Assembly (NCBI GenBank): GCA_964391015.1
Contig: CAYMKU010000011.1
Location: forward strand, 36,127 to 100,126
Reading direction: 5' to 3'
From: XYD12-FULL-36-8 sp964391015
Lineage (GTDB): Bacteria > Bacteroidota > Ignavibacteria > Ignavibacteriales > Ignavibacteriaceae
DNA: 64,000 nt
Under the pieces are notes generated by a model. That model worked only from the letters and a program-made list of their open reading frames with translations, ran no database searches and was not told the DNA's origin. The translations under genes were made by a program, and so were the position numbers. Of the stretch, positions 8,310 through 16,503 are shown in pieces; within the stretch, counting starts at the first letter, position 1; every line of letters starts with the position of its first letter.

Positions 8310-9095
8310 ATGAACCAAAACTCACCCATTCCATTCCTAATTGATTTTGATGGTGTGATAAACCTTTATGGCAAACCTGCACCATACACAAAAGAGTTGC
8401 TTGATCTTTTAGCAAGACACCATATACCAGCTTTTATTCTTAGCAATTCTACGTTAAGAACTACAAAAAACATAAAAAACTTCTTACTCGAAAACAAGCT
8501 TCCGTTTGATATTCCTGTTATGACAGCAGCAGATGCAACATTGAAATTTGTGAAAAGTAATTATAAACGAGTTTCTGTTTATTGTGTGGAAAATGTGAAG
8601 AAAGAATTTGAAAAACTTATTGATGATGCTGATCCCCAAGCTGTTGTTGTTGGCGATTTGGCTGATAGCTGGTCAGTTGAAACGTTGAATGAAATCTTTC
8701 TAAAGATTCATAATGGTGCGGATTTAATTGCAATGCATATGAATCGTTTCTGGTCACCTGAAAAAAATAAACTTGTGCTTGATGCTGGCTCTTTCATTTC
8801 TGCAATAGAATATGCAACCCAAAAGAAAGCTATTTTGATTGGAAAACCTTCACCAATTTATTTCCAAACAGCACTTGAAATGCTTGGTTATCCAAAAGAT
8901 TCAATATTCTTAATGCTTGGAGATGATATGGAATTAGATATTGTACCAACACAAAAAATGGGAGGAAAAACAATATTAATACTCACAGGGAAAACTAAAC
9001 TTCCGCTTTCAGAATCAGTTAATCCAGATTATATTTCAAATGATTTATCCGAGGCGATAGATATATTAAAGAAATTCTACTCTTTCGAATTATAA
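8310..9095 (+). CDS. HAD-superfamily class IIA phosphatase (NagD/HDHD2-like)
   Basis: Predicted cytoplasmic phosphatase of the haloacid dehalogenase fold with a class II cap. Motif I is FLIDFDGVIN near the start, motif II ILSNST, motif III the lysine of IGKPSP, and motif IV MLGDDMELD. I start it at 8310 (MNQNSPIP...) because the in-frame ATG at 8289 lies within the stem of a terminator. No good Shine-Dalgarno box is visible for either start. About 261 residues fits the NagD/HDHD2 group. The substrate is unknown; relatives act on sugar phosphates, nucleotides or pyridoxal phosphate. It converges on the ATP-grasp gene with one base between stops. Confidence 0.85.
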   Translation: MNQNSPIPFLIDFDGVINLYGKPAPYTKELLDLLARHHIPAFILSNSTLRTTKNIKNFLLENKLPFDIPVMTAADATLKFVKSNYKRVSVYCVENVKKEFEKLIDDADPQAVVVGDLADSWSVETLNEIFLKIHNGADLIAMHMNRFWSPEKNKLVLDAGSFISAIEYATQKKAILIGKPSPIYFQTALEMLGYPKDSIFLMLGDDMELDIVPTQKMGGKTILILTGKTKLPLSESVNPDYISNDLSEAIDILKKFYSFEL

Positions 9096-9096
9096 A

Positions 9097-10158
9097 TCAC
9101 ACCGAAACTTTGCCTTTACGCATATAAGCCATATTTACTATTTTCTTCAACACTTCAGAATAAGATATCCCATCTGCTTCAGCAGATCTCATAAATCCTG
9201 CTCCAGCTGTCAAATCTGGATTGGGATTTACTTCAAGCACAAAAATTTCATCATCTTTCGATAAGCGAAGATCTACTCTTGCATAATCTCTGCACCCCAT
9301 TATATGAAATGCGTTAATCGCAATTTCCTTTGCTTTCTTTTCAATCTGCAGTGGAAGATTTGCTGGACAAATGGGAATGGTTTTATGATACGACTCATGC
9401 TGCGGATCCCACTTTGCCTGGTAACTTACAATATTATGCAGATGGTTAGGCATTTCGGTAAAATCTATTTCGCTTATTGGTAATGCTCTCGTTCCTTCAT
9501 CTTGAAAAATTGCTATATTAAGTTCACGACCTTCTATAAACTCCTCAATCAGCACAGGCTGGGTAAATTTTTGAATGACATGTTCCATCCTCGATAATAA
9601 TTCGGATTTATTTTTGACAATAGATTCATTTTCAATTCCCACACTTGCATCTTCAAAAGCTGGTTTAACAATAAGTGGATATTTCAAATCGTGCTTAAGT
9701 TTTTCAGGAAGATCGGTCGTCAAAAAAAATGGAGGTGTTTTAATTCCATTTATATTCAAAAGCTTTTTCGCCAGCATTTTGTTCTGACAATTCGCAAGTG
9801 CTAATGGAGGTGAACCTGTATAAGGTATTCCCATCAATTCATAAAGACCAACGATGTTCATTTCAAGCTTAGCATCATCTTTATAAAGCTCAACAAAATT
9901 AAAAATTACATCAGGCTGATTTCTTTTAAAATCATTTATCAAAATATTTATGTCATCAAAAAGATTAATTACATAACAATCAAGTCCTTCTCCGGTCAAT
10001 TTTTGTTTAATAAATTCATAATCTTCCATCGGAGTTGTTTGATCTACCTCAAAAAAGGGGGTAAAATTCTGCACTTTTTTGCGTTTTTTAGAAGGTTTCC
10101 TGTACAACTCAGGATTCGGTTCGTTAAAAAGTACTGCAACTTTTAATTTTGCTTTCAT
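9097..10158 (-). CDS. ATP-grasp ligase, D-Ala-D-Ala ligase-like
   Basis: A 353-aa enzyme of the ATP-grasp fold that should activate a carboxylate as acyl phosphate and join it to an amine or similar nucleophile. Recognisable parts are the N-terminal Rossmann-like domain ending IPYTGSPPLALANCQNKMLAK, the ATP lysine region YPLIVKPAFEDASVGIE, the hinge VLIEEFIEGRELNIAIF and the metal-binding VLEVNPNPDL near the C-terminus. This is the Dala_Dala_lig_C layout, but the basic N-terminal stretch (KPSKKRKK) and lack of a mur cluster argue against a housekeeping ddl. It is divergent from a C39-like papain-fold gene with an 83-base shared promoter gap, hinting at a peptide-modifying pair. The substrate is unknown. 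Confidence 0.85.
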   Translation of the reverse strand: MKAKLKVAVLFNEPNPELYRKPSKKRKKVQNFTPFFEVDQTTPMEDYEFIKQKLTGEGLDCYVINLFDDINILINDFKRNQPDVIFNFVELYKDDAKLEMNIVGLYELMGIPYTGSPPLALANCQNKMLAKKLLNINGIKTPPFFLTTDLPEKLKHDLKYPLIVKPAFEDASVGIENESIVKNKSELLSRMEHVIQKFTQPVLIEEFIEGRELNIAIFQDEGTRALPISEIDFTEMPNHLHNIVSYQAKWDPQHESYHKTIPICPANLPLQIEKKAKEIAINAFHIMGCRDYARVDLRLSKDDEIFVLEVNPNPDLTAGAGFMRSAEADGISYSEVLKKIVNMAYMRKGKVSV

Positions 10159-10241
10159 TAACTTAACTGCCCAGATTTGGGAAATATATTTACTAATCTA
10201 TTTTCTTAAACACTAATTTAAGTCTTATAAAAGATAAAATC

Positions 10242-11078
10242 ATGAGTTTTTATCCTCAACCTTACAAATATCAATGCGGACCCTTCGCACTAAAATATGC
10301 ACTAGTTATGCTTGGACAATTCAGGAATGAAAGAGAAATTGGGAAAAAAGCCGGAAGCAATTGGTGGTACGGTACAGATGAAATAGGTTTAGCCAAAGCT
10401 GCTAAAAGTTATAACTGTAAAATGAAATATTTTAGGCGCGAAACTTCTGAAGATGCAATTAAGGTTTTAACCCAACACCTTAAACAAGGTTACCCATGCA
10501 TATTAAGCGTTGATAACTGGGAACACTGGTTTACGATAATAAACATTCAACAGAACAAATTTATTGTTGTTGACAGCGGATTGGAGAAAGTAATTGTAAC
10601 ATACACATCTAATCAGTTGTTAAAAAGATGGAAGTACACTGATGAAGAAACCAGAGACGTTAGCTTTGATGGATATGCCTTAATCCCAAAATTTAAAGTT
10701 ACAACGAAAGCAAATTTTTCACTTGAGAAAGTGAAACATGTAATGCATGAAAGAAATCGAACTCTTGCTGAAAAGTGGGATACTTATTTCAACGATCTGA
10801 TCAACATCTGCAGGCCGCATTCACCTAATTCCTACAAAACAATATCCTTTAATGAATTTTTGCGAAGACACGAAAACATCCTTGTTAAAGAGATAGTGCA
10901 TTGGCATGGAACACCATCTTACCGAGAACTTAAAAAAATATTAGATAACATGAAGTTCGTTGCGGAGGTTTATGACCTTGTAATTTTTGAAGAAGATCAA
11001 AAAAAGGCGTTAATTGACTTGTCCGCAATTTTGATGATGTACTCTTGCGGCAAATATGGAATGGACCCAATTTATTAA
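10242..11078 (+). CDS. C39-like papain-fold protein
   Basis: A 278-aa protein whose first 130 residues carry a C39-like cysteine peptidase domain: Gln11-Cys12 in a YQCGPFALKYAL motif, His95 in DNWEHWFTI and Asp111 in IVVDSG, giving the oxyanion Gln and a complete Cys/His/Asp triad. There is no signal peptide, membrane domain or ABC ATPase, so it is not a bacteriocin exporter; it is probably cytoplasmic. The C-terminal half (about 145-278) is helical and not recognised. It is divergent from the ATP-grasp ligase, so one may make and the other cut or transfer an amide bond. Function is inferred. Confidence 0.75.
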   Translation: MSFYPQPYKYQCGPFALKYALVMLGQFRNEREIGKKAGSNWWYGTDEIGLAKAAKSYNCKMKYFRRETSEDAIKVLTQHLKQGYPCILSVDNWEHWFTIINIQQNKFIVVDSGLEKVIVTYTSNQLLKRWKYTDEETRDVSFDGYALIPKFKVTTKANFSLEKVKHVMHERNRTLAEKWDTYFNDLINICRPHSPNSYKTISFNEFLRRHENILVKEIVHWHGTPSYRELKKILDNMKFVAEVYDLVIFEEDQKKALIDLSAILMMYSCGKYGMDPIY

Positions 11079-11121
11079 ATAATATTACTGACTAATTAAA
11101 ACCCAAATTACCAACCATAAT

Positions 11122-11691
11122 ATGAACCCGAACACAATACGTCATCCATCTATTTTAAAGAAAGAAGATACTGCACTTTTAATCATTGACGTTCAGGAAA
11201 AAATTTTCCGCGTGATGTTAAAATCCGATGCCTTAATTCAAAATACCATAAAGCTAATTGAAGGATTTAAGATATTGGGACCACCGATTTTTCTGACTGA
11301 GCAGTATCCAAAAGGTTTGGGGGAAACAGAAACTAGGATTAAAGATGCATTGAAAGATATTTCCCCGATTCAGAAAATGAGCTTTAGCTGTTCTGGTGCT
11401 GGAAATTTATTTGAGATTCTTAATTACAAAAGAATTAAGCGCGTGGTTGTTGCAGGGATTGAATCACATGTTTGTGTCCAGCAGACTGCGCTTGACCTCA
11501 TTGCAAATGGTTTCCACGTAAGCTTAGCTGCTGATGCATGCTCATCAAGAAAAGAAATAGATTATAATATTGCACTTGAAAGAATGCGGGCTGTAGATGT
11601 AATAGTAACTACAACAGAAGCTATTCTTTTTGAACTGTTGCAGGTTTGCGGAACTGACGAGTTTAAACAAATCTCAAAAATTATTAAGTAG
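11122..11691 (+). CDS. Isochorismatase-like cysteine hydrolase
   Basis: A 189-aa protein of the isochorismatase/nicotinamidase fold (YcaC/ISOC1 group). The triad is visible: Asp23 in LLIIDVQEK, Lys85 in IQKMSFSC and Cys118 in AGIESHVCVQQ. The usual cis-peptide motif AGIESHVC is intact. The family hydrolyses small amides or vinyl ethers; the substrate here is unknown. It lies 43 bases downstream of the C39-like gene on the same strand, so the two may be co-transcribed. Cytoplasmic. The family call is firm and the role is not. Confidence 0.88.
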   Translation: MNPNTIRHPSILKKEDTALLIIDVQEKIFRVMLKSDALIQNTIKLIEGFKILGPPIFLTEQYPKGLGETETRIKDALKDISPIQKMSFSCSGAGNLFEILNYKRIKRVVVAGIESHVCVQQTALDLIANGFHVSLAADACSSRKEIDYNIALERMRAVDVIVTTTEAILFELLQVCGTDEFKQISKIIK

Positions 11692-11753
11692 ACAAAATTT
11701 TTTTATGAATCCTTTTTGTATTTAATTCATCAAATTCTAAAAAGGAGTTAGAA

Positions 11754-11957
11754 ATGAAAAAAAATGTCGGAAGTACAGACAAATGGGTTAGAATTGTTCT
11801 TGGGGCTGCAATTATAATTCTAGGATTAGTCAATAAAAGCTGGTGGGGATTAGTCGGAATAGTTCCATTAGCCACAGCTTTTATGGGTCTTTGTCTAATT
11901 TACCTTCCGTTTAACATATCCACTTGTAAATCAAATTCCGAAAACAAGAAGAATTAA
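11754..11957 (+). CDS. DUF2892 (YgaP-like) small membrane protein
   Basis: A 67-aa protein with a conserved start (MKKNVGSTDKWVRIVLG) and two transmembrane helices (about residues 13-28 and 32-53), matching the DUF2892/YgaP-type membrane module. Such stand-alone proteins are common and of unknown role; in YgaP the module is joined to a rhodanese domain. A good AAAAGGAG box lies seven bases upstream. An intrinsic terminator follows. Confidence 0.85.
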   Translation: MKKNVGSTDKWVRIVLGAAIIILGLVNKSWWGLVGIVPLATAFMGLCLIYLPFNISTCKSNSENKKN

Positions 11958-11976
11958 TTTTCAAACAAACAGATAA

Positions 11977-12005
11977 GCTGCTTCAAACACGAGGCAGCCG
12001 TTTTA
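11977..12005 (+). terminator. Intrinsic terminator after the DUF2892 gene
   Basis: GCTGCTTC (11977-11984) pairs with GAGGCAGC (11991-11998), with one G-U pair and a six-base loop, followed by CGTTTTAT. It lies 20 bases beyond the DUF2892 stop codon. Confidence 0.7.
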
Positions 12006-12117
12006 TCATATTCGCCCAATATTCATACTGCAATAAATAAACTAAGATTCTTATCTCAACTATCATCTTTTAATTATTTTCTTTTTTAATTTCCCAATAA
12101 GAAAAAAGAAATTTATT

Positions 12118-13020
12118 GTGAAAAATTATAATTCTAGAATATCTGCCCAAAAGGGTATCAGATCAACACTAATTGGAATTATTGTAAGCATCCTCTTGGC
12201 GGCAGTAAAAGGTACGGCAGGAATGCTCGGAAACTCTTATGCACTTGTTGCGGATGCTATCGAATCCACTGCCGATGTTTTCACATCAATTATTGTTTTA
12301 ACGGGGTTAAAAATTGCTTCAAAACCAGCAGATGTAAATCATCCCTACGGACATGGAAAAGCTGAACCAATTGCGGGGATGATTGTCGCCTCTGCATTAT
12401 TTGTTGCAGCAATAGTAATTATCATTCAAAGCATACACGAAATAATCACTCCACATCATGCACCAGCTTCATTCACCTTAATTGTTTTAGTTGCTGTTGT
12501 AATTACAAAGGAACTGCTGTTCCGTTTTGTAATCAAAGTTGGCGAAAATATTGAAAGCACTTCTGTGAAGAACGACGCATGGCATCATAGAAGTGATGCA
12601 ATAACTTCACTTGCTGCGTTCATAGGAATTTCAATTGCGCTAATTGGCGGAAACGGTTACGAAGAAGCAGATGATTATGCAGCTTTATTTGCATCAATTA
12701 TAATAATTATCAATGCCTATCGGTTATTCAAACCAGCATTTTATGAGATTATGGATACAGCTCCCCCAATTTATATTTTGGAGGAAGTGAAATCAATTGC
12801 TGCCAAGGTTGACGGCGTTGTGGAAATCGATAAATGTTTTGTAAGAAAAATGGGTTTGGAATTTTTTGTGGATATCCACGTAATTGTTGATAGGAATTTG
12901 CCGGTACATATTGGACATCTAATCGGTCATAATGTAAAAGATGAATTGATGAAATTTAATCCAAAAATATCCGATGTGCTTGTTCATATTGAGCCAACAG
13001 CATTAATCTCACAAGTTTAA
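12118..13020 (+). CDS. Cation diffusion facilitator family metal exporter
   Basis: Inner-membrane proton-coupled exporter of divalent metals, 300 aa with six membrane helices and a cytoplasmic C-terminal domain (about 210-295). The metal-site residues are seen as ExxxD in helix 2 (Glu49, Asp53 in ADAIESTADV) and HxxxD in helix 5 (His156, Asp160 in AWHHRSDA). HPYGHGKAE at 75-83 is the usual family signature. Glu in place of the more common His or Asp in helix 2 leaves metal choice uncertain. The gene starts with GTG at 12118; no alternative ATG would keep the first helix. It is followed nine bases later by a glycosyltransferase gene. Confidence 0.9.
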   Translation: MKNYNSRISAQKGIRSTLIGIIVSILLAAVKGTAGMLGNSYALVADAIESTADVFTSIIVLTGLKIASKPADVNHPYGHGKAEPIAGMIVASALFVAAIVIIIQSIHEIITPHHAPASFTLIVLVAVVITKELLFRFVIKVGENIESTSVKNDAWHHRSDAITSLAAFIGISIALIGGNGYEEADDYAALFASIIIIINAYRLFKPAFYEIMDTAPPIYILEEVKSIAAKVDGVVEIDKCFVRKMGLEFFVDIHVIVDRNLPVHIGHLIGHNVKDELMKFNPKISDVLVHIEPTALISQV

Positions 13021-13029
13021 AAATTTATA

Positions 13030-14151
13030 ATGACGGTTCTTATTATCATCTGTTTCCTTTGTTCGACCATTATTCTTGGAAACATGTTTCTTACTATTTC
13101 TTTTCCAAATTTCGCACGAAAATTAGAAATTAATCAGACACGTTTAAAAATTTCAATAATTATAGCGTTCAAAAACGAACTGAAAAATTTAGATGATCTA
13201 TTTTCCTCTCTTGCAAAACTAGACTATCCTTTAGACAATTACGAAATAATTCTAGTTGATGACGATTCTACTGACGATTCATACAAAAAAGCTGTTAAGT
13301 TATCAGAAGGAAAAAATAATTATCACATAATCAAAGTTGAGGATAAAAAATTCCCAGCTAAAAAGGGTACCTTAGATATTGGAATCAGGAGATCAAAATT
13401 TCCATACATTTTAATTACCGACGCAGACTGCCTACCTAGTAAAAACTGGTTGAATGAATATTCTGAAAAATTTAAAGATGATTATGACTTTCTTTTGGGG
13501 GCTGCCCCATTCAGGCAGACACAAAATATTATTAACAAAATTTCATGCTTTGAGAATTTGCGAAGCAGCTTGCTAATATTTTCATTAGCAAATCTAAAAC
13601 TTCCCTATTCAGCTACAGCAAGAAATTTGGGGTTTAGAAAATCAGCTTTTGAAGAAATGGGGGGGTTTAATAACATTCAAGAAACATTAAGTGGCGATGA
13701 TGATTTATTACTAAGAGAAGCAGTTAAACATAAAATGAAAATTGGAATCGTTGATTGGGAGAATTCGTTTGTTCTTTCTAATTCAAAAACGACTTTACGC
13801 GAGTACATAAGTCAAAGGGCAAGACATACAACAACATCGCTTTATTATTTACCGACACATAAATTTCTTCTTGGTTTTTGGCATTCTTCAAACATTCTCA
13901 CACTTGTTTCAATTCTTTTCGCAGTCATCAATTCATATTTCGTGATACCACTTCTCATAAAACTGTTGATTGATTCATCGGTAGTGTTAATAAGCCAAAA
14001 AAAACTTAATTATAAATTTAAGTTGAGTGAAATCCCTTTTCTGCAATTACTGTATGAATTTTTTCTCATTGTAAATTTCTTTTCCTCATTTAGAAAAAAT
14101 ATACATTGGAAAAATGATCGGCCACATTCTAATTACCTCAATACCAAATAG
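13030..14151 (+). CDS. Membrane-anchored family 2 glycosyltransferase
   Basis: A processive-type GT2 enzyme, 373 aa, with an N-terminal membrane helix (about 3-25), a GT-A domain and one or two C-terminal helices (about 285-325). Motifs: SIIIAFKNE and VDDDSTDDS for nucleotide-sugar binding, the metal DxD as DADC at 131-134, the SGDDDLLLRE acid-base region near 220, and QRARH in place of the usual QxxRW. The sugar and acceptor are unknown. It closely follows the CDF exporter gene (nine-base gap) and converges on the OmpA gene. Confidence 0.87.
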   Translation: MTVLIIICFLCSTIILGNMFLTISFPNFARKLEINQTRLKISIIIAFKNELKNLDDLFSSLAKLDYPLDNYEIILVDDDSTDDSYKKAVKLSEGKNNYHIIKVEDKKFPAKKGTLDIGIRRSKFPYILITDADCLPSKNWLNEYSEKFKDDYDFLLGAAPFRQTQNIINKISCFENLRSSLLIFSLANLKLPYSATARNLGFRKSAFEEMGGFNNIQETLSGDDDLLLREAVKHKMKIGIVDWENSFVLSNSKTTLREYISQRARHTTTSLYYLPTHKFLLGFWHSSNILTLVSILFAVINSYFVIPLLIKLLIDSSVVLISQKKLNYKFKLSEIPFLQLLYEFFLIVNFFSSFRKNIHWKNDRPHSNYLNTK

Positions 14152-14171
14152 ACAGACTTTTTATTGCTCTG

Positions 14172-15602
14172 TTATTTCCACCTTTTAATTATTATTCGAT
14201 TATTTTTCATTCTTCTTTCGAGATTATTATTGTCAGCAATAGGTGATTCACTTCCTTTACCATAAATCTTAAACATAAATGAAGGCAATCCCTTATTTAT
14301 TAAGTATCTGACAACCGATATCGCTCTTTGTTGAGACAATGATTTAAGAGAATCGGGCTCACCATTATTGTCAGTGTAACTTTCGACCGCCCATTTGATA
14401 AATGGATCGCTCTCAAGGTATTCGAAAACTTTATCCAGTTCAGGATAAGCGGTGGGTTTTATTTCATAACTATTTCTATCAAATAATTTCATTCCATCGA
14501 GAACAATTTCATTTGTTGATGTAGTATCTTTTTCCACTACAGTATCGGGACAGCCATCATCATCTTGGAATCCATTAATTGTTTCTGCCTCATCAGGGCA
14601 TTTATCGTTTTCATCTACAATTCCATCTTTGTCCCTATCTCTCAGATTCTTTAAGTTACTTAAAATATCTGGACAGCCATCATCATCTTCGTATCCGTTA
14701 TAATTTTCAGGTTGATTAGGACATTTATCATCTTTATCCAGAATTCCATCTCCATCATTATCATAATCAGGACAACCATCCTCATCTTCAAAACCATCAA
14801 AATCTTCAGGTTGATTGGGACATTTATCTTTCACATCGGGAATTTTATCCCCATCATTATCGTAATCAGGACAACCATCTTCATCCTGGAATCCGTCATA
14901 ATCCTCAGGATCATAAGCACATTCATCTTCCGAATCTTTTATACCATCGTTATCAGTATCGTGTTCGCTAAACAGCGAGAGCGAAATACCCACTCTACCT
15001 GAATAATAGAAATCAGTAAAACTACCTTTAGTCACATCATCTAGATTATCTGTCTGAGGAAAATAAAACCCCACGTTAAAAAAAGTGCTTAAAATTTCAC
15101 TTAATACCACACGAGAACCGACTTCAGCATCAATTGTGAAAGCCGAGCGTGGATAGTTGCCTTGTTGGTTATTTATCAGACGTTTTCCATCAACACCTTT
15201 CGGACTGAACCATAAATTGGAAACACCTGCATATATATAAGGAAAAACCTTATCATTAAATGAATATCCAGCGGTTAATCCACTGCTTGCAAAAACTATA
15301 TCGGTTTTAAATTCCGTTGGAGATTTAGCATTATCTCTTCCTGCAATAGTCTGCCCCCCGATAGTAATTCTAAATCCATAGATCGTGGGAGAATAGGTAG
15401 GAAAAAAATATTCACCCATACCAACAGCACCATAACCTAATTTAATCATCTTATAATCAGTCTGACCCAAAGTAAAATTTGCAGCTAAAGAGATAGGAAC
15501 CGTTCCAGAGAAATTGTGTCTTCGTTGAACACCTTTTTTTTGTGGCTGAACTAAAACAAAAGGTAAGATTAGTATTACCAAAACTTTGTAAACAATCTGC
15601 AC
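14172..15602 (-). CDS. OmpA-family outer-membrane protein with thrombospondin type 3 repeats
   Basis: A 476-aa envelope protein. A signal peptide covers the first ~20 residues, then an eight-strand-like beta-barrel to about residue 205. About five calcium-binding thrombospondin type 3 repeats (DxDxDGxxDxxDxCP pattern, about 208-345) form a rod. A C-terminal OmpA peptidoglycan-binding domain (about 365-476) contains a YTDNNGEPDSLKSLSQQRA segment typical of that fold. It would tie the outer membrane to the cell wall. The repeats alternate DGFQDEDGCPD and DGFEDEDGCPD spacers. Confidence 0.9.
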   Translation of the reverse strand: MQIVYKVLVILILPFVLVQPQKKGVQRRHNFSGTVPISLAANFTLGQTDYKMIKLGYGAVGMGEYFFPTYSPTIYGFRITIGGQTIAGRDNAKSPTEFKTDIVFASSGLTAGYSFNDKVFPYIYAGVSNLWFSPKGVDGKRLINNQQGNYPRSAFTIDAEVGSRVVLSEILSTFFNVGFYFPQTDNLDDVTKGSFTDFYYSGRVGISLSLFSEHDTDNDGIKDSEDECAYDPEDYDGFQDEDGCPDYDNDGDKIPDVKDKCPNQPEDFDGFEDEDGCPDYDNDGDGILDKDDKCPNQPENYNGYEDDDGCPDILSNLKNLRDRDKDGIVDENDKCPDEAETINGFQDDDGCPDTVVEKDTTSTNEIVLDGMKLFDRNSYEIKPTAYPELDKVFEYLESDPFIKWAVESYTDNNGEPDSLKSLSQQRAISVVRYLINKGLPSFMFKIYGKGSESPIADNNNLERRMKNNRIIIKRWK

Positions 15603-15964
15603 TTTGATTCCTGAATGAATAATTTCTTAAAGGATTTTAATAAATAATTATTTCCTAAGTATTAAGTTAAAAATATACACGCTAAAATTATAGTTTACTA
15701 TAAAGAATACTTACTCTCCACATGGTAATCTAATCAAGTGCCAATTACTTGGTAGTGGCAAAAATTATAGGCGAATTGCTCAGCCCTATTAAAGAAAATG
15801 CAATAAAATACAATTTCTCATATTAATTCAATCGGCATATAAATTGTTGGAATTCAAACGTTAGACTCTAGTCGGAAAACTAATCGATAAGAATAAAATT
15901 TAACAGTTCATTTAATTATAAAAAAAGTAAATTAAAATAGTAATCAAATTTAACGGAGTTCTTG
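15603..15964. promoter_or_regulatory. Divergent intergenic region, OmpA gene / pseudo-SNF2 unit
   Basis: A 362-base AT-rich gap between divergent genes. It contains the palindrome TTATAG-TTTA-CTATAA (15688-15703) and TGCCA/TGGCA arms around 15739-15760, either of which could bind a regulator. No RNA gene or coding frame is seen. A GGAG box (15955-15958) serves the next gene. Confidence 0.4.
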
Positions 15965-16498
15965 ATGAATTTAGCAAAGATTGGATTTTTAGAAAGTTTA
16001 ACTTTAGATGAAACCAGCGGAATAATGGGGGCAATTTTAGTTACTGATGGGGAAACAAAACCGCTGGAGTTTAGAGTAACGGCACCAATTAAAACAACTA
16101 ATTTTCAGAAAACACTTTATGGAGATGTTTTACTAGAACACGTTCTGGTAGAACTGATATCTTTACCATTGATTACAGCTCTTAATGAAGAACTTGATCT
16201 GATACTAGTTAAAGATCCGCTCTTCCTTGGTGCAAATAATAAGCAAGGTATTAGAGTCATTAATATATTTTCACAGGATGATAAGCAGCCCTTGCCTCAA
16301 AAACCAGTTGAAGAAATAAAATCTTACAAAAGCAATGGACAGAAAGTATTTATCCAAACATCACCAAAGTATGAAGCAGAGCTTCCCCAAATTAGAGACT
16401 TACTAAATTCGATTTGTGAACAAAGAAACCTGCTGGAGCCATTCAGCAGATTAAAAACAGCTTGTGAGCAGGTTCATCTTCAGAAAACCAATGAATAG
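15965..16498 (+). CDS. Hypothetical protein paired with a pseudo-SNF2 protein
   Basis: A 177-aa soluble protein I do not recognise. The first ~115 residues look like a compact alpha/beta domain (MNLAKIGFLESLTLDETSGIMG...), followed by a polar linker (KQPLPQKPVEE) and a short helical C-terminus. I start it at the ATG 15965, six bases after GGAG, not at the in-frame TTG just before. The gene is five bases upstream of the 990-aa gene on the same strand, so the two are co-translated and probably work together. No signal peptide or membrane helix is seen. Confidence 0.7.
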   Translation: MNLAKIGFLESLTLDETSGIMGAILVTDGETKPLEFRVTAPIKTTNFQKTLYGDVLLEHVLVELISLPLITALNEELDLILVKDPLFLGANNKQGIRVINIFSQDDKQPLPQKPVEEIKSYKSNGQKVFIQTSPKYEAELPQIRDLLNSICEQRNLLEPFSRLKTACEQVHLQKTNE

Positions 16499-16503
16499 CT
16501 TAG

